DNA of 63,031 nucleotides, taken from contig JH720302.1 of the NCBI GenBank assembly GCA_000231825.2, positions 241,090 through 304,120 of the forward strand. The letters are read 5' to 3'. This DNA comes from Tetrahymena elliotti 4EA (lineage: Eukaryota > Ciliophora > Oligohymenophorea > Hymenostomatida > Tetrahymenidae). Position 1 is the first letter of the stretch; every line of letters begins with the position of its first letter. The notes below the pieces were generated by a model. It made no database searches. It saw nothing but the letters and a program-made list of their open reading frames with translations, and was not told the DNA's origin. The translations under genes and the position numbers were made by a program. Shown here piece after piece: positions 12,134-24,500 of this stretch.

Positions 12134-14086
12134 TCATTTTTTTAATTTATGGTAAATGTACCCTCCAGCAATTACTGCTAAGAAAATGCCATAATTGAGG
12201 AATTATTTTATATGAGCCCTTCTAATTTATATTTACTCTTACTCTTAGTTATATTCTAATTTTCTTATATATTCTTAGTAGTAATCATCAACAGATTCAT
12301 ACAAATCTTTATTTATTTGATAAAGCAGTAAATTATAAAGCAACTAAAAATCACAATGCTTTGGATTTATTATATCAACTGTCCCCCAATTATACTATCT
12401 AATTAATATCAATTTAAATATTTAATTTTATAAAACCATTTAGATTCATTCAAAATACCTGCCAAAATAAATATGATTAGAACTGCTTTCCAATTAATCG
12501 GAAGATGAAATAACAGTAAAAGGAGGGCACTTCCCATTTGGACTATTTTTAACATGATCTAAAAATTCAGCATTATTTTCTAATGCCTAATTTAATTTAT
12601 AATTAAATTCATATAATTTATCAGATTTGTTTATTTATTTATTTATTACTTATTCAACATTATAAATCTTAAATTGGTTATCTTCACACATCTCCAAAAA
12701 TTATTTCTTCATTTATATTGTTTCATTCTAGGTTAAAGTATCTCCCTAAAGTAAAAAGAAAAATAAATATATGTTTATTTTCAGATTTTGTCTTAAATAA
12801 TAAGTTCTACCTTAGCTATAATAGGAATGACATTCACAAATTTAGATAGCTTTTAAATATAGATTAAATCTAAGTCTTTCACTCTAGGAGGCTACATAAA
12901 ATACAAGCAACAATGAATCTAATTTATTTAGATATTTATAAAATATTAATCAAATGGTAACAAAGCTGCGTATCAATAAAAGGTTCCATCAAATAAGGTA
13001 AACAAATAGCATTTGATAAGTATAAATTAGAATTTCATCAAAATATTTAAAGAAAGAGCATCAATCAAATTTTGTAAAAAAATTGAATTAAAACTATTTA
13101 ATTAAAAATATTAATAAAAGTTTTACTCTTTTTTCTTGGAACCTCTGCTACTTTTAGAGATAGAGTAATTTATTTTATTAGACATCAGAATTAAAAAGAC
13201 TTAACTCCATTTATTCATGTAATTCAAACTATTTATTTAACATTTTTGTTAGATTGAATAATAGTTATTTTTTAGTTCAAATTTACTCTTTTTATAATTT
13301 ATTATTTGATTAGCTTATACCAGTTTTCTTGAGATAATTTTTCACCATAGCCAAGAGTGTCAATCATTTATAATTAGAATTTTTTATCTTAATCTTATTT
13401 GATATCTTTTAATTTATTTTATTGTTTTATTTAGAGAAATAAATGTTGATGAAATTGATTTACAGGTGTGCTCAACTACCTTAGAAAATAAAAAATCTTC
13501 TTTTTTTAAAAATTTAAATCTTTTATCCTAATTTATTAAAATTTTAATTCAAAATTTACATTTAAGTTCAAAAATAATACATAATGTAAGAATGTGTTTA
13601 TGAATGTTGTTTTTCCTGTTCCTGATTCACCAACAACGATGATATTTAAGCTAATCTATTTTTGAAAATTTAATTTATTTTGCTAATCATATTTAGATTA
13701 AGTTCTACATTGTTGTTTTCTTCATTGAGTTGTTGCTCTAAATTTCTTATTTCTGAGCTAATTTATTATCTTTTTGTTTAGCTGGCATTTGAACTGGATT
13801 ATATTTGCTATGATTTTTGTTCTTCATAAGAGTTGTTATTTTCTTGCTAATAAGAATGGCTTTCTGACTAAATATTTATATCTTAGCTTGCTATGCTGCT
13901 ATTGAATTATGATTAATCTTAATGTATAATTGTTGATGGTAGAATGCTTTGATTTTGCTATGACTCTATAGTATTTTAACTTCCTGTCTCTGCTTTAGAG
14001 GTGTCATACTACCCCTAATTTGAAATATATTCTGTCTGAAGTAACTCAGAGTTAATTAAATTCTAAGCTGTATAAAAACTGTCCAT
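12134..14086 (-). CDS. Septin GTPase with C-terminal membrane anchor
   Basis: Septins are filament-forming GTPases. Exon 1 (14086-13709, 126 codons) is a Gln/Ser-rich tail. After a 53-nt intron, exon 2 (13655-13581) carries the P-loop GESGTGKTT. Exon 3 is 13527-13464, and exon 4 begins at 13405 with the G3 motif (IDTLGYGE). Exons between about 13,310 and 12,920 are not resolved. Then come IHCCLYFM (12918-12811; septin 'vHccLYFi'), IPIIAKGDTLT (G4 'AKaDtl', from 12745) and the septin-unique end FGRQYNWGTVDIINPKHCDF (split by a 60-nt intron at 12458-12399). After a short Gln/Glu coiled stretch a hydrophobic helix (FLNYGIFLAVIAGG) and a basic end (YHKLKK) precede TGA at 12136-12134. The tail suggests membrane anchoring; Tetrahymena septins are known to sit on mitochondria. 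Confidence 0.88.
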
Positions 14087-15298
14087 TTTAAAGATATTTA
14101 TTTTTAATTTATAAAAAATAGTAGATTCAAGGTATTATTATTATCAATCAATTTTTGTTTTGTTAAGAGATTTTAATATATTTTTATTAAGAGCTTTTCG
14201 AACTTTCTTGAACAGAATTAATTAATTAAATTGAAATAAATGAACGTATTAAATATTCCAAATCAATGAGTAAAAATAAGGGAGATCTTTATTTTATTTA
14301 CTTTAATTAAATATTAACAAATGAATGAGAGGAACATTAATAATTATGAATAATTTAATTAATGAGTTTCTGATGTTTGATGGTTATTTTTTCATCAAAA
14401 ATCAAAATTGATTTCGTATTAAATATTTTTCAATAACAAACAAAAAAAAAAAGAAAGAAAGAAAGAAAAACAATACTGATCGAACGCTTAATCATTAAAT
14501 TTTTTTTTATGATCTACTCATTTTAGTAAATTATTGAATAACTTTTTATAAATGAACTAACAAAAAAAGAAAACAATTATTTTAAAATTAGCTTTAAAAA
14601 TTTGCAAAAATATGTTGGGGTTTTTCTAAAATTTTGGACTATCTAAAAATTGAGTAAAAAAAAACATAAATAATTAATTTATGAAGAAAATTCAATTTTT
14701 CCGATTGAACTTCCTATTCTTAAATATTACGCAAATTAAATCTTTCTATTCTAAGATTAAAACGAAAAACAAAAAAATTTAAATATTTTTTGAAAATTTA
14801 ATATTTGCTTATGAAATTTCTAATTTAAATGATTTAATTTTTTTAATATTTTGGGTAGAATTTAAGTTTCAATCAAAAGAGACACACACACACATCAATC
14901 AGTAAATAAATAAATAAAAACCAATTTTTAAAAGAAGATTTTGTTTATATTTTGAAAGTAGCTAAAAAGTAAATAAAGTGTATATTAGTAAGAAGTGCAG
15001 TACAGAAATTCATTCATCTATTTAATAATGATTGATTGATTATAAATATTTTTTTCTTTTAGTTCAAGTTATTTTTAAAAATCTCATTTTAAATGCTTTT
15101 TTAGTTTGTCATAAATACGTTTTTTTATATAAAGTAATTTCAAAAGTTTTTCCTTTGTCAGTTTATTTGTTTGCTTGTTTGTTTGTTTGTTTATTGAAAA
15201 TTCTAGTTATTCTTGCTCTTTTAACTCATGGATTGATTTTTATAAGATAAGATTTTTGGACATTTCAACTTATTCTTAAAAGATTTAAACAAGCACTC
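14087..15298. other. Intergenic, no gene seen
   Basis: AT-rich spacer upstream of the septin start and downstream of the GNAT-like gene. It holds small simple repeats: (GAAA)n near 14,450 and (CA)n near 14,882. The open frame at 15032-15250 is Phe/Leu/Val-rich from TTTG repeats and is not regarded as a gene. Confidence 0.5.
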
Positions 15299-15958
15299 TC
15301 AAAGGGAAGGTCTTGGTAGCAAAGGTTGAATATCATATGATAAGAGATTGAGCTCATAGTTATTAATTTCTTTATTAACTTAATCGTTGATGATGTGTGC
15401 TTACAATTAACTGACTTTGTCTGAAGCTAATTTCATGAAGCGAGATTATAAACTGGAAATGCCAAAATACTTTTTGTATCTTGAAAGCATGATTTAATCA
15501 ATATTCCATTAGATAAGATTGAAAAATAGTAATGTTTGTTCGAATTCAGGTTCGACAGCACAGAAAAGCATGACTGAAGACTTTACATGAGGTTCATCCT
15601 TATTATATTGGATCAGGTAATCATAAAAACTACGATTTACATTGCTTAAATACTAAAAGGGCTAAGGGAGTTTTTGCTAGGCTTCTTCCTTGATGAGGTC
15701 TTCAAAATTCTTTAAATCAAGAGAAATGACACAAGCAACAACCCTATTATTTTGAACAGCTACATGAGATAAATTATCCTTGAGGCATCTCTAAAGTCTT
15801 CTAAGAATAGCAGTTTTAGCCTCCTCTCTTTTGCATTATAGGATGTTCCAAATGAGGTTCATCTCAGAGTAGCTCCTGAAAATGAGGTTGGCAACTTTCT
15901 CCATGTGTAAAATGTTAAAGTCTTCTATTTCAAAGTGGTTGTTGCTTCTCTATAACAT
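15299..15958 (-). CDS. GNAT-like N-acetyltransferase
   Basis: Single-exon frame of 219 residues, ATG 15958 to TGA 15301-15299. The start MLQRSNNHFEIEDFNILHM is chosen because coding continues upstream of the internal Met at 15904. The pattern is that of arylalkylamine-type GNATs: an N-terminal helix ending in EMNLIWNIL ('NpiW'), a basic helix, LSHVAVQNNRVVACVISLDL (beta strands 2-3, 'LS.vA..dg.vVg'), and near the C-terminus KLASDKVSQLQAHIINDQVN ('hv.N..s'), the usual acetyl-CoA-side strand and helix. The classical glycine-rich acetyl-CoA loop (Q/R-x-x-G-x-G/A) is not seen at about 110-150, where the chain reads FCAVEPEFEQTLLFF, so activity is uncertain. The substrate cannot be inferred. Confidence 0.6.
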
Positions 15959-18263
15959 CTTTCTATATTTCTTAATTTTTTCTCTGCTTTTTGTGTTTGT
16001 GTTATTTTTAGAAATTCTCCTAACCTTTCTTTTTTTTTTTGATTAATAATTTTAATGAACAAATAATGAATTAATTTTTTGATGATTAATAGATTTAAAT
16101 TATTAATAAAATAAACAACTTAATAGGAATGGCTTAAAATAGAAGATTTATTTCTTTCTAAATTGAATAACTAAATTGTTTACTAACTTTTTTAAAAAAA
16201 TAAAAACGATCTAATAAACTGCCCAATATAATACAATAGACTCACTAATATTACAGTAAATGATTATAGTAGTTGTTGTATTAATAATGAATATACATTT
16301 CCATCTAATCCCAAAATAAACTTCATTACTTCTTTTTACTAACACTACTCTTTTATTAATTTTTATTGAATTTTTTTACTTTTTCTGTTTGAATTCAAAA
16401 TAATTTTTGAAGTTGTTTTTAGCAACCAATCAATTGATAGACTTTTATATTTCTTAAATATAAATTGCAATTATTAATAATTAATTTAATATTTCATTTA
16501 AAGAATTATCAAGCTCTCTCAAAATAAAATTATTTTTGTTGATAAAATTAATAAAAAATTTGCTAAAATAGGAGAAAATCATTTAAAAAAAAATTATCCA
16601 AAAAATAATATTGATTTTTTAAAAGAATTTAATTTTCATCAACCAATGAATAATAATCTGTTATTATTTTTAATATGAAGAGGATATTTAAATTTATGTG
16701 AGTTTTTTTGGAGCATTAGATTTCTATAAAAAGTACTTCATAAAATGAATTCTAAAATTAGATTCAATTTTTTAAAGTCAGATTATAAATTAATTATTTT
16801 TTGTAAAAGGTAAATATTATATAAAATTGGAGGAAATTAATTTGTTTTTCCAAATTTAAAAAATATCCTAATTATTAGAAAAGTTGTTAATGTTTTGTAA
16901 AGGATTTAAATAATTCTTTGATCAGGCAATAATAAATAAAAGCAGACTGAGATAATTTAAAAGAGAATATAGCTAATTTTTAAGAAAATAAAAACTAGCT
17001 AAACAATTCAAGTCAGATTAATTAGTTTAACATGTAATCAAAAGTATTTTGATCACATTTATTTTCTATTGGAAAATTATTAATTTGTATTTTTAAGTTA
17101 AAGACTTTAACTTCTTAGTTAATTATAAATGAAAATATTATCTTTAAATTATTTTTCTTTTTTAAAATTCAAAATAGACTTTTATAATTTGTAAAAAAAA
17201 ATGATAATAAAAACTAAAATAATTTACAGGTTATGAAATATTTAAAAAAATAATTAAATTTAATAAGCATTTTAAGCAGATTATGAAGATATCCATCAGA
17301 CAATGATAAATTTTTAACTTGAAAAATATTTAAGTTAAAATAGGAATGAATCAACAAACATAAACGGAGAGAAGAAGAGTCAATAAACAATTGTGCTATT
17401 AAAAATAAGAAGAAATAACTAATTATAGTAACTTAAAAATTAAGTAACTGATAAAGGTTTACTTTGTACCTTAAAATGTTTACATAAGCAAAAATATAAA
17501 ATTCGATTAAAATAGACATAAAGATGATGATTTTTGATAACGCAAACTATTCGAAATCAATCTAATAAATATAACTTAAATTATTTTTTATAAATAATTT
17601 TAGCAGAATACAATTTAGAAATTAATATTTTTACTTTGCTTTTATATTTATTTTATTTTTATGCTATTATTTCCAAATAAAAATGCTGTGAGAGTAAGCT
17701 TAGAATAAATGCAAGGTGTTATTGGTTATTTATTTTTTTTATTAAAATTTGCATTGTTTTTTGATCAAATGAAAGTAATAAAAAAGAGTTAGATACTATA
17801 GCTACTTTTCTTTCATTCATTCATTCATCCATAAATATATTCAAGTATTATACAAGGCTATCAATTAATTTAATACATAGAAATAGAAAGATAGATAGAT
17901 AGATAAATAGGTAATGCAAAGAATGTTAAAAATCAAAATACTAACTAAATTAAATTAAAGTTATTAAATATCACAAATAAATAAGAGTGAGTGAGTGAAT
18001 ATTGTTAACATACGAATTTGATAGAAAAATTAGATAGAAAATAGATACATTTAAGCACATAAATTTGATAATTAATTTAGGAAATTAATACAAAAAAAGA
18101 GTAAATTAAAAACATTAGCAAAACAACAAAGAAATAATAAGTATACTTTGCAAAATCGATTTAAAGTTTGAAAGAGAAGAAAGATAAAATGGAAATAGAA
18201 TTCTATAACATCGATTAATATGATCAAGAAATACATGATTCTAGTTAATATTATTATCATTAA
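15959..18263. other. Intergenic, no gene seen
   Basis: Long AT-rich spacer between two divergent genes (GNAT-like on minus, 18.26 kb gene on plus), so it should contain both promoters. Simple repeats occur near 17,815 (CATT)n and 17,887 (GATA)n. No protein-like frame or structured RNA was recognised on either strand. Confidence 0.5.
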
Positions 18264-19544
18264 ATGAATTTTGAAAATTCTTAGAAGTCTTCTCCAAGTG
18301 ATTAATCAACTTTAGAAGCTATAAATTAGCTGCATATTAGCTCTGTTAATTCTTTTTAAAGTTTACCATACAGCAACCACAACAATAACTACAACTCATA
18401 GACATTTATGACTGATAATTCTTCCGATGAAAGTTTGAAATCCACTAAATCGAATTAATTGATTGCCAAACCTTTCTCAATAGTGAATACTTAGAATGTT
18501 TAAAGACCTATTAGCGAAGATAGATTCTTTCATATACCAGGTGATGTTTTGATTGAAATTAATCAGAGAGATGCTCTAGAATTTAGTGATCGCTAAAAAT
18601 AAATTAACTCTATTGAAAAGAGATAATTGACTACACTACTTCATTTATAGCCTGTGTAATTTTGTACTAATTATAAATATATCTGCCATCTTTTAGATAA
18701 TACTCAAGACAAAGATAAACATGCTTTGTCTCTTAGAATTAAGAAATATTAAGTTATTGCTTAGGGTTTTAACTTTTTGATAAAACACCTCAAAAAAACA
18801 TACATGTAAGAATTAGATAAATTAGTTTCTTTGTAATAATAAAGAGAGATGTATAAATTATAATTTGTCTCAGATTACATCAAGAAAAACTTTGGCAAAG
18901 ACGATTATTTCTTTATTGGTGTCAATGGAATTGATTTCAATTAAGAAAATATCTCCATCAAAAACATTTAAATTAGTTCAAAGTTTCTTAGTTTGATAGG
19001 ACTTAAAGACGATAATATTTCTTATTTTGCTCTAAGAACTGGAATCCTTGATTACTGTAGTTCAGTTACTAGACAATAGATATTTAATAGTTTTATGGAT
19101 AATTTTTTAAAAGTTAAAAAGGGTGAAAAGGTTATTCTTAAAGATAATATCCTTACAACTATCGATGGTTTTACTCTTGTAGCTGATGCATCTCTATGGA
19201 ATATATTTTGTGAATTTCCTCCAGAACTTTAATATCACTCAAGCTATCCAGTTCCTAAAGAAATAGAAGCAATTTTTGTTTCGAAAATAGAAATTAATTA
19301 AACTCACATCAGCCATCTCCAAGCATTACGTAAATAAGTTTAAGGAGAGTATTAAAAAAAGAAGAAACATTCATAGATGAATAATTATGGAAAAGAAGAT
19401 TTTCAATATGCTTTGGAAACTTAAATATTCATGGAAAAATTCTATCCTGAAGAATATAAAAAGTTCGAACAAATTCAAAAAGAGTAACAAAATGAAGAAA
19501 GACTCATGCATAGAGGAGAATGCGGTTACAGAGTCATCAGCTGA
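18264..19544 (+). CDS. Unrecognised 426-aa protein, possibly PAS-like core
   Basis: Single uninterrupted frame from ATG 18264 to TGA 19542-19544. The first ~95 residues are Ser/Asn/Gln-rich and disordered. Residues ~95-190 are mostly helical, with a Lys/Gln/Leu-rich segment (NFLIKHLKKTYMQELDKL) that could be a short coiled coil. Residues ~200-330 alternate strands and helices (DDYFFIGVNGIDF, then FLSLIGLKDDNISYFALRTG, then TTIDGFTLVADASLW), which has the look of a PAS-type or other mixed alpha/beta sensor fold, but no signature residues confirm it. The C-terminal ~80 residues are charged and helical (EEYKKFEQIQKEQQNEERLM). No membrane segment or signal peptide. It lies divergently from the GNAT-like gene. 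Function unknown. Confidence 0.75.
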
Positions 19545-21570
19545 AAAAAAAATATTATTGAACAAGCAAGCAAATAATAATAAGCAAATAAATAAATAAC
19601 TAAAAATAAATTTATATTAAAATTTAACTAAATTATTTTTCACTCAATCTATAATTTATATTAATATTTATTATTTATAATATCTATTTTCTTACCCTCA
19701 AGAAAGAAATGAACATGCATTCTAAATATTATCAAACAATTAAGAATTAATCAATAATTTATTTGTATTTTTTGTAATAAGCATATTATTTTATATTTTG
19801 TTTGATTTTTAATAAATTCTTATATTCATCAATTTATTCATTTGTTGATTATGATATTGAGAGATTTTTATTCATTATCTATCATAAACGGCTAATTAAA
19901 ACCACAGATAATTAACTAAAATTTTATATTTTATTGATAATAATACACTTATATGCACATAGAAGTTAGAAATACAAAAAAATATTAGCATCAAAAAGTT
20001 AAATTTTATTTGTAAGATTTTTAGCTTAAATTTCTGGATTACAAATTTGGTTGTTTATAAAGTTTACTCACCAACTTACTCATATTTTAATTAAAATAAA
20101 ATCTAAATAAAAATAGGGTTTAACTCTTTATATTAAGGTACTTCTTTTCTATATAATTAACATGCAATTAGAAGTTTAAAAGATACAAAAACTGTTATTT
20201 TTCGTTCCTCATATAATTTACTTTTACAAATAACGAAATTAATTCTTGTAAATGTGTCAAATTACAAATTAAAAGATCAAAATTGAAATTAAATTATTTT
20301 TTTAATTCTTTTTATTTGTCTTTTAAAAATATGTCATAATTTGTTCAAAAAACTGATTAAAAATCAATTAATTAGATATGTTTTTTCTAAAATTATTTTA
20401 ATAGAATTTACTATTTGAAAGTAATAGTATTGTGAATGTCAATGAGAGAAGTATAATTAAGTATTTATTTTTGCTATTTTTTCTAAAACATTGAAAATTG
20501 GTTTGCTAGAAAAATTACTTGCTAAATTTTAAAAGAAATAAAAAAGTAATATGTCAATAAAATTTAATTTTTATTAGTTTTATTAATTATTTTTCTGTTA
20601 AATAAATTGTAATTACTTAATTTAAATCTATTCAATTAACTAACCAATTATTATTTGAGTCTATGATTTTTTTTATAAAAAAAATTAATCGAAGAGAATT
20701 ATAAAACTATTTTCTAACATTGCGGAAAAACAAATCTAAAGTATTTAGGAACAAATATTAATTTTTAAATAAATGAACATTAAAAATTAAAAATCAAAAT
20801 TAATCAATTTAAGATGGTTGATGATTAATTGTGCTATTACATTATTATCAATATAAAATGTAATCAATCTTAAATTAAAGTTGATTTTTTAATTAAAATG
20901 TTTCTTTCAATCAAAATTTTATTTGAAAACAATCTTTAATTTGCAGAGAAAATGCTTGCAATTTTAAATGAATGTCTGTATCAAAAATAAACTAGGAAAA
21001 TTTTGTATTTTTTATGTTTGCCTTCATAAAAAGAAAGTAGTAATTTTATAAGAAATTACAGTAAAAGGAATTTAGCAGTATAAGAGGATTCTACTTGAAA
21101 TAAAAACCAGAGCAAAGCTTGATAATTAATTAATTTTTACTGGATTTATTTTTTAATTTTTAAGAACTAAATTAAAAAAGTAAAAGATTTGGTATTTTAA
21201 GATAAAATTAAGATTTTTACATGTTATTAAGTACTAATACTTTAAATATCTTGCCGAGCATTGCTGATTGTATTTTATTTTATTTCATCCACATGAATAC
21301 TAATATAGAGGCTGACTCATATTTTTGCTTTTTGAAATAACATATTTATTTATCTCTCTCTCTCTCTCTCTCTGTTTGTTTTTTAGTTTATTTGTTGTGT
21401 TGATGAAAGCTGAATTGAATGATTGATTATAAGTTTGTTTGTTTGTTTGTTTATATAAATTAAAGAAAGATAATATATAGAGGTAAAGGTTTAATTGAAA
21501 ATCAACAGTAGTAGCATACAATAAATATAATTAAAAATATTATTACACATTTTATTAAATTAAGCATTAA
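19545..21570. other. Intergenic with (TC)n microsatellite
   Basis: Spacer containing the 3' UTR of the 18.26 kb gene and the promoter region of the histidine kinase. A pure (TC)n tract lies at about 21,353-21,373, and GTTT repeats near 21,432-21,453. An open frame on the minus strand here is a translation of these simple repeats. No gene was recognised. Confidence 0.55.
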
Positions 21571-24500
21571 ATGAATAGAAGTTTTATCTCAAATGGCAGA
21601 CATTCAAATAGCAATTAGTTGCCTTTGATCAATTTCAAACAAGGAAATGCAAAGACATTAAATCTTAGTTAAGTGGCGTTGGAGGATAGTATTTTAGCAA
21701 AGTAGAAATCACAATGGAGAATAATTTGTATATTTCTCCTATCATAATGCATAGTAGACCTCTCTTATGGACTAGATTAATTAAGATTAAGCTAGGGAGA
21801 TGACAATACTCTAAGCCATAAAATATATATTTTTTTAATTGCATTTTCTTCTATTGAATTTGGATTAATTTTGATTCTTCTATGGGTTACTAATTTAATT
21901 AGTCATAGAATTACTCATTGGAGAACTCTCATGACAATATTATTATTCTGTTTACTTTTTGGATAAGTTGAACTCATGTTTTAGATGCCAGATATGTTCA
22001 CTATTAAATTCTTAACTATTTATTTGATATTATACTCCATGGGAATACGTTAAATTATTGCTGACTCAATCGCATACAAGATTTGCATGATTTTTTTCCT
22101 CTGTTATGCGATTGTAAGACACTAAATCATATTAAAGTTTAACATAATTATGTTAATTCAAACTGGTTTGAGTTGCTGTTTTATGGTTTATTTTAGTATT
22201 AAAGGAGATTCTAACTAGGAATCTTACTTATAGTGCTAGTAATTCATAGATGGAATAAATAGTGACCAACCTAAAAATAGTTTAGCTTTTGATTGGAGAT
22301 CTTATAACTTTTTACCATAAAACTCTAATTTTTTCTACTATTCGCATTCACTGAGCAAGTAAAATAAGAACGATCAATAATAGCCAAACAACAACTAAAG
22401 CATTCCTTAACAAATGAGATCTAATTGCTTTAATAATTATTTCAGTAATAACAGTATTAAAAACCAAGAAAGATTTAATTGCGATAATATTCAATCAAAC
22501 AATTAGTCAAGTTCCACTCACTCCTAAATATACAGTAACTAAAATTATGCCTAAAAACTCGCAGAGTAAAAAAACATCCCTTAACATTAAATAAATAAAG
22601 ATAAAGTATTCAATTTTCCATTAGAAGCCATAGCAGCATAAGCATAATCTAATTAATAAAAATCCCCTCTTGCGAATTATTAAAGTCAAAACACCTAAAA
22701 TTTAAATTAAATTTATGAGGATATTTTGAGTCTTATACCATAAGGAATCGCTCTAATTAATAACCAAAGAGAAGTTGTAATCTCAAATAAGTCTATTCTG
22801 AATCACTTTAATTGCACTAAAGAAGAATAGCTCCTCTCCAAAATATTTTCTATAAACAAGCAAAGCTTTGTCAAATCAGAAATAGCCAGTAATCAATCTC
22901 TTGCCACTCCCCCTTCTGTCAAAAGAGTAAACACCACTGTAGATGCAAGCAGCAGCAACGTAAGAGCTAATAGAAATAGCTCCTTCTCAAGTATGGTCAA
23001 AGATTCTCTTACATCCAAAAAAAATAGCATTCAATCTGGTAAAATTTAAGCTACCTGAAAAATTATAATTTACATCTAATTCTTTTTTCCTCACCCTAAA
23101 AGTAAATTTTCTATATCAATAATATTTTCCTCCCACTCCCACCCTCCCACCCATCTGTAAATAAACAAAATAAGAAATAAAAAAGGAAAGAAAGAAATGA
23201 AAATAGATTAATAAATTAATTTTTATCAGGTTGAATCAAATATTTTCAAATTTATTCTTAATTAAATAAATTAATTTTGCTTTGCTTACTGATTTACATT
23301 TTAAAAATAAAAAAATGAACATTAAATTCTAAAAGATAAAAAATACCTTTTTAGAAATAAATTCTATGAAGGATATTTTGTCATTTGCTTGTTTATTAAC
23401 GAATAAACCATTTTTCTTATGAGATTCAAACAAATAATCAAGAAAAAGAATTAATAATCATAGTGATTCTAATTTTGCATTCATATTTATAGATGAATCA
23501 ATTTATTACTTTACTAATTTATTTTTAAAAAGAAAGCAAATTCAATTTTAAAGAAATAAAAAATGAGTTTTTCAAAATAAAAAATTATTTTATCATTCAC
23601 TTATTTATTACTTCACAAATGACTTTTTTTCTAATATTTAAAAAAAAACTTTTGAATCAATTTATTTAACTAATATTGAAAAAGTAAATTAGATTTTTAA
23701 AAAGTAAAAAATGAGGTTTAGAAAGAAATAATGTGGAGAATATTTAATAATTTACTTCTTTCCTTTGCTTTTCATTTATAAACAATACTAATATTTATTA
23801 AAATATAAACAAATAGACAGACTCAGTATTCAGAAAGATAGAAAATCTTCAATATTAAGCTAATTTAAATTAAAAGAGATGCAGTCTAAGAGACTGAGTA
23901 TTTCTAACAATAAAAAATAAATTTCAGAGTTATTTGATGAAATTTTAGGACAAGATTTGAATTTTCAATATTTTGATAAGAAAGATGAATCAACAAATAA
24001 AAATGCTAATCCAACACCTTCTTAAAAGAGAAGGTTATCTATGAATTTGAAGTTAGGAATAAATAGAACTAGCACTGTAGTTTAGGAAGACCAAAATAAA
24101 GACTAAGCTATATAATTTACTGTTGAAAAAAATGTAATTCAGTATGCATTTCATCAAGGTGAAAAAACATTTAGTTTAAAAATTATTTGCTGTGAAATGC
24201 AGCAAAGATCTTAAACTGTTATTCCAACACCAAATACTAATAAAGAAAATAAGATAAATTTTCAAATAAACCCTTTCGATGAAGTGAATGAAGGTATTCA
24301 AGGTGTAGAACCAGCTATTCTCATAATTACTGAAGATATTTCCAATAAAATACTTCTCTAAAAATTAGAAAGATTAAACAAACAAAAAAAGAGAATGGTA
24401 GCCAGTATTTCTCATGAATTGAGAACTCCTTTAAACTGTTCTATTGGTTTATTAGATCTCTTGATGCAAGATCCTAAGATGCCAACTGATTTACTATAAG

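Noticed and set aside
15538..15556. GTTCGAATTCAGGTTCGAC, resembling a tRNA B-box.
   Set aside because: It lies inside the GNAT-like coding frame, and no acceptor stem or A-box fits around it.
21300..21521. A small frame with an alternating Arg-Glu run.
   Set aside because: It is a translation of the (TC)n microsatellite and flanking GTTT repeats.
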